Shown here: piece by piece, positions 62,048-64,000 of the stretch
How the letters are laid out: each line of letters begins with the position of its first letter
Numbering within the stretch: the stretch's first letter is position 1
NCBI GenBank assembly: GCA_009845425.1
Contig: VXZQ01000012.1
Location: forward strand, 372,001 to 436,000
Direction of reading: 5' to 3'
DNA from: Holophagales bacterium
GTDB taxonomy: Bacteria > Acidobacteriota > Thermoanaerobaculia > Multivoradales > Multivoraceae
Length of the DNA stretch: 64,000 nucleotides
The notes under the pieces: generated by a model
What the model was told of the DNA's origin: nothing
The model's database searches: none
The model's input: the letters and a program-made list of their open reading frames with translations, nothing else
Program-made: the position numbers and the translations under genes

Positions 62048-63430
62048 TCAGTCGAAGTAGCCAGACCAGGAGGGTGAGTAGTTGTTTCCGCGCGTCGTCA
62101 CCTGGCGCGTGTAGCGGCCGTCTCCGCTCATGATGAAGATCTGGCGACCGCGTCCCCGCTGGCGCGACTCGTAAACGACCCACTCGCCATTGGGGGAAAA
62201 CGTAGGATACTCGTGGCTGCCGGGTCCGGTTGTCAGCAGTTGATCCTGGTCCGTGACCAGGTCGACGACCGCGATGTCGAACCGATCGCCGCGCTCGGTT
62301 CGCCGGGCGTACACGAGCTTGCTGCCGTCGGGGTGCCAGGAAGCCCCTTCGTTGTACCTGCCCTTGAAGGTCACCCGCTGAAGATCGCTGCCGTCCATGT
62401 CCATCACGTAGATCTGCGGGGTTCCGGAGCGGCTGGACGTGAAGGCGATCCGGCTGCCGTCGGGTGAACACTCGGGGTTCGTGTCCTCGCCGCTCGAGCG
62501 GGTGATTTGCCGGGGAGTGCCGCCTCCGCGCTCAACGGAGAAGACCTCCGTGCTGCTCTTGCCGCCGCGACGGACCGGACGGGAAAAGAGGACCGTCTCG
62601 CCGTCCGGGCAGACGCTGGGGGAGTACGCGGGCTGCTCCTCGAAGACGATCGGCGTCTTCCTGCCGGTCGTAAGGTCGGCCCAGTAGACCCCGGGTCGCC
62701 CCTGGAAGTACGAGAGGTAGGCCAGCCCGCTGCCATCGACGGCCCAGACCGGCGACAGGCTGGTCGAGATGTGGCCGGTGATCCGGCGCTGGGCGTGACC
62801 GTCGTAGTCCATCAGGAAGATCTCCTTGCTCGCCTCGCCTTCGCGGTCGGAGACGAAGGCGATCGAGGTCATCGCGATACCGCGGCGACCGGTGAAGTAG
62901 AGGACGATCTCGTCGGAGAGGGCGTGCGCGATGCGCCGGGCCAGGTCGATACCGCCGCTGAACCGCTTGCCAAGGATGAACTGACCGCTCGCCAGGTCGT
63001 AGACCCGCCCCTCGAGGATCAGCTCATCCCCGTTCAGCTTGAACTCCGTCAGGAGAGCGACTTCGTTGCCGTATGCGCGGTACTGCTCCAGGTCCCTGGC
63101 GCGGTCGCCACTCAAGCGGATGACCGAGAGAATCTCCGGACCCTGGACATCGAAGAGTTGGGTGAAGGCCAGATCCGCGCGGAGCGTCTGTTCGAGCTCG
63201 TCCATCGCGTCGAGGAACTCCGGTCTCGCGCCGGGGGGGCGCCCGGCGCGCGGCACGGCGAGATTCAGTCGCGCCGCCGCATCGGGTTCGAGAACGAGTT
63301 GGAGGTCCGACGGGTTCGTCGCCGGAGACGCCGCGACGGCTTCAGGCCCCGTCTGCGCCAGCGCGGGCACCACCGCGGCAAGACAGGGTGCAGTCGCCAG
63401 GACCGTGATCGCAAGGCTTGGAACTCTCAT
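62048..63430 (-). CDS. tolB: Tol-Pal system beta-propeller protein TolB
   Basis: 460 residues with a signal peptide (LATAPCLAAVVPALAQ). The N-terminal domain (FLDAMDELEQTLRADLAFTQ, FDVQGPEI) is followed by a six-bladed propeller with repeats such as SPVWAVDGSGLAYLSYFQG, NPECSPDGSRIAFTSSRSG, ASWHPDGSKLVYARR and YPTFSPNGEWVVYESRQRG. TolB interacts with Pal in the periplasm and helps outer-membrane constriction at division. The unit lies 16 nt downstream of the tolA/tonB-like gene and 110 nt upstream of pal. Confidence 0.95.
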   Translation of the reverse strand: MRVPSLAITVLATAPCLAAVVPALAQTGPEAVAASPATNPSDLQLVLEPDAAARLNLAVPRAGRPPGARPEFLDAMDELEQTLRADLAFTQLFDVQGPEILSVIRLSGDRARDLEQYRAYGNEVALLTEFKLNGDELILEGRVYDLASGQFILGKRFSGGIDLARRIAHALSDEIVLYFTGRRGIAMTSIAFVSDREGEASKEIFLMDYDGHAQRRITGHISTSLSPVWAVDGSGLAYLSYFQGRPGVYWADLTTGRKTPIVFEEQPAYSPSVCPDGETVLFSRPVRRGGKSSTEVFSVERGGGTPRQITRSSGEDTNPECSPDGSRIAFTSSRSGTPQIYVMDMDGSDLQRVTFKGRYNEGASWHPDGSKLVYARRTERGDRFDIAVVDLVTDQDQLLTTGPGSHEYPTFSPNGEWVVYESRQRGRGRQIFIMSGDGRYTRQVTTRGNNYSPSWSGYFD

Positions 63431-63446
63431 CCTCTGCTCCTCGTCG

Positions 63447-64000
63447 TCACCGGATCGTCATCGTTACACCCAGGCTGGGCTTCCGGAAGCTGCGCGGAAG
63501 CGGCGGGACCGGCGACGCCAACTCGATCGCCCGCAAGCCGGCGTTGTCGAATCGCGTGACCCCGGACGACTGGAGAAGCTCCAGGTCGCTGACGGTGCCG
63601 TCGGTCGCGATCCGGAAGAAGACCACGGCCTCCACCCCTTCGATCGGCGGCCTGGTCCAGCGGGCCTTGATCGCGGCCGTCAGCCGGGATGTGTAATAGG
63701 CGTAGGTGAAGTCCTCGCTGTCGTAGCCGACCAGGGGCGCTTCCGCATCGTCAGCGCCCGCCAGCGCGTCATCAACGGTGCGAGTGGGCTCGAACGGCCG
63801 GTCCAGCCGCGGGCGTTCGGGTTCCGGTTCGGGTTCCGGCTCAGGCGGCGGCGGCTCGGGCTCGGGTTCCGGTTCGGGCTCTTCGGGGGCGAGCGTCGGA
63901 ACGTCGGGAGGCGTCTCTTCGGGCTCCGGTTCCGGCTCGGGAACGGGCTCCGGTTCCGGCTGCGACTCTTCCTGGGGAGGTGGAGGCGGTATGGGCTCCG
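63447..64000 (-). CDS. TolA/TonB-type energy transducer, C-terminal part (5' truncated)
   Basis: The frame is open from the window edge to its stop at 63447, so the start lies beyond 64000. The visible part is about 184 residues. The outer portion (about 63820-64000) is a long Glu-Pro dipeptide repeat, a periplasm-spanning linker. The C-terminal domain includes FTYAYYTSRLTAAIKARWTR and VFFRIATDGTVSDLELLQSS, the TolA/TonB C-terminal fold. Position before tolB, pal and cpoB favours TolA; TonB cannot be excluded without the N-terminus. tolQ and tolR would be expected upstream. Confidence 0.88.
   Translation of the reverse strand, partial: EPIPPPPPQEESQPEPEPVPEPEPEPEETPPDVPTLAPEEPEPEPEPEPPPPEPEPEPEPERPRLDRPFEPTRTVDDALAGADDAEAPLVGYDSEDFTYAYYTSRLTAAIKARWTRPPIEGVEAVVFFRIATDGTVSDLELLQSSGVTRFDNAGLRAIELASPVPPLPRSFRKPSLGVTMTIR
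63816..64000. repeat. Glu-Pro repeat-coding tract
   Basis: Hexanucleotide-like repeats of ggttcc, ggctcg and related forms encode alternating Glu and Pro on the minus strand. It continues beyond the window end. Confidence 0.65.

Overview
The window is high-GC DNA (by eye about two thirds G+C) from a Gram-negative-type bacterium, packed with chromosomal genes and showing no mobile element, CRISPR array or rRNA. Envelope genes (lptE, a tol-pal group, a TonB-dependent receptor, RND pumps, many lipoproteins) indicate an outer membrane. The 'VWFA-related' protein at 46324-48108, S9 peptidase, sulfatase-HEAT fusion, PQQ-like propellers and cytochrome c-capped propeller together suggest an Acidobacteriota member. 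That assignment is inference from gene content, not from a marker phylogeny.

Layout. 1-6935: end of a sulfatase, a PqaA-like lipoprotein hydrolase, an alpha-methylacyl-CoA racemase, an LLM-class oxidoreductase, a VOC protein and an extended SDR (acyl-CoA and small-molecule redox metabolism). 6959-13599: three secreted PQQ-like beta-propellers, an iron-type alcohol dehydrogenase and a HemW-like radical SAM protein in one tight run. 13621-24679: a TonB-dependent receptor divergent from a run of halogenase-like flavoprotein, DUF3311-like protein, sodium/solute symporter, glycosyltransferase, and an ABC ATPase with a very large FtsX-type permease. 24717-28302: TPR protein followed by an S9 peptidase. 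28373-39742: CCA-adding enzyme translationally coupled to an ECF sigma factor, a putative anti-sigma protein, a Spy/CpxP-like protein, and RND pump, adaptor, second RND pump. 39781-50042: a cytochrome c propeller, a divergent Nramp-like transporter followed by a ribose-type ABC importer, the VWFA protein, a PIG-L deacetylase and a second LLM oxidoreductase. 50095-64000: housekeeping genes (ahcY, LysM transglycosylase, amidohydrolase, rsmD, tRNA-Leu, der, MerR regulator, tRNA-Pro, ribH, nusB, lptE, rpsT, cpoB, pal, tolB, start-truncated tolA/tonB).

Many genes overlap by ATGA or GTGA, indicating translational coupling. The most unusual non-coding signal is a recurring TAnnnT box 6-9 nt before start codons that lack a Shine-Dalgarno sequence, suggesting leaderless mRNAs. 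In three divergent gene pairs the two opposing boxes overlap as a near-palindrome; the clearest is a 20-bp intergenic region at 48109-48128.

No stretch longer than about 150 bp lacks a gene. Functions are read from motifs by eye; no database search was run.
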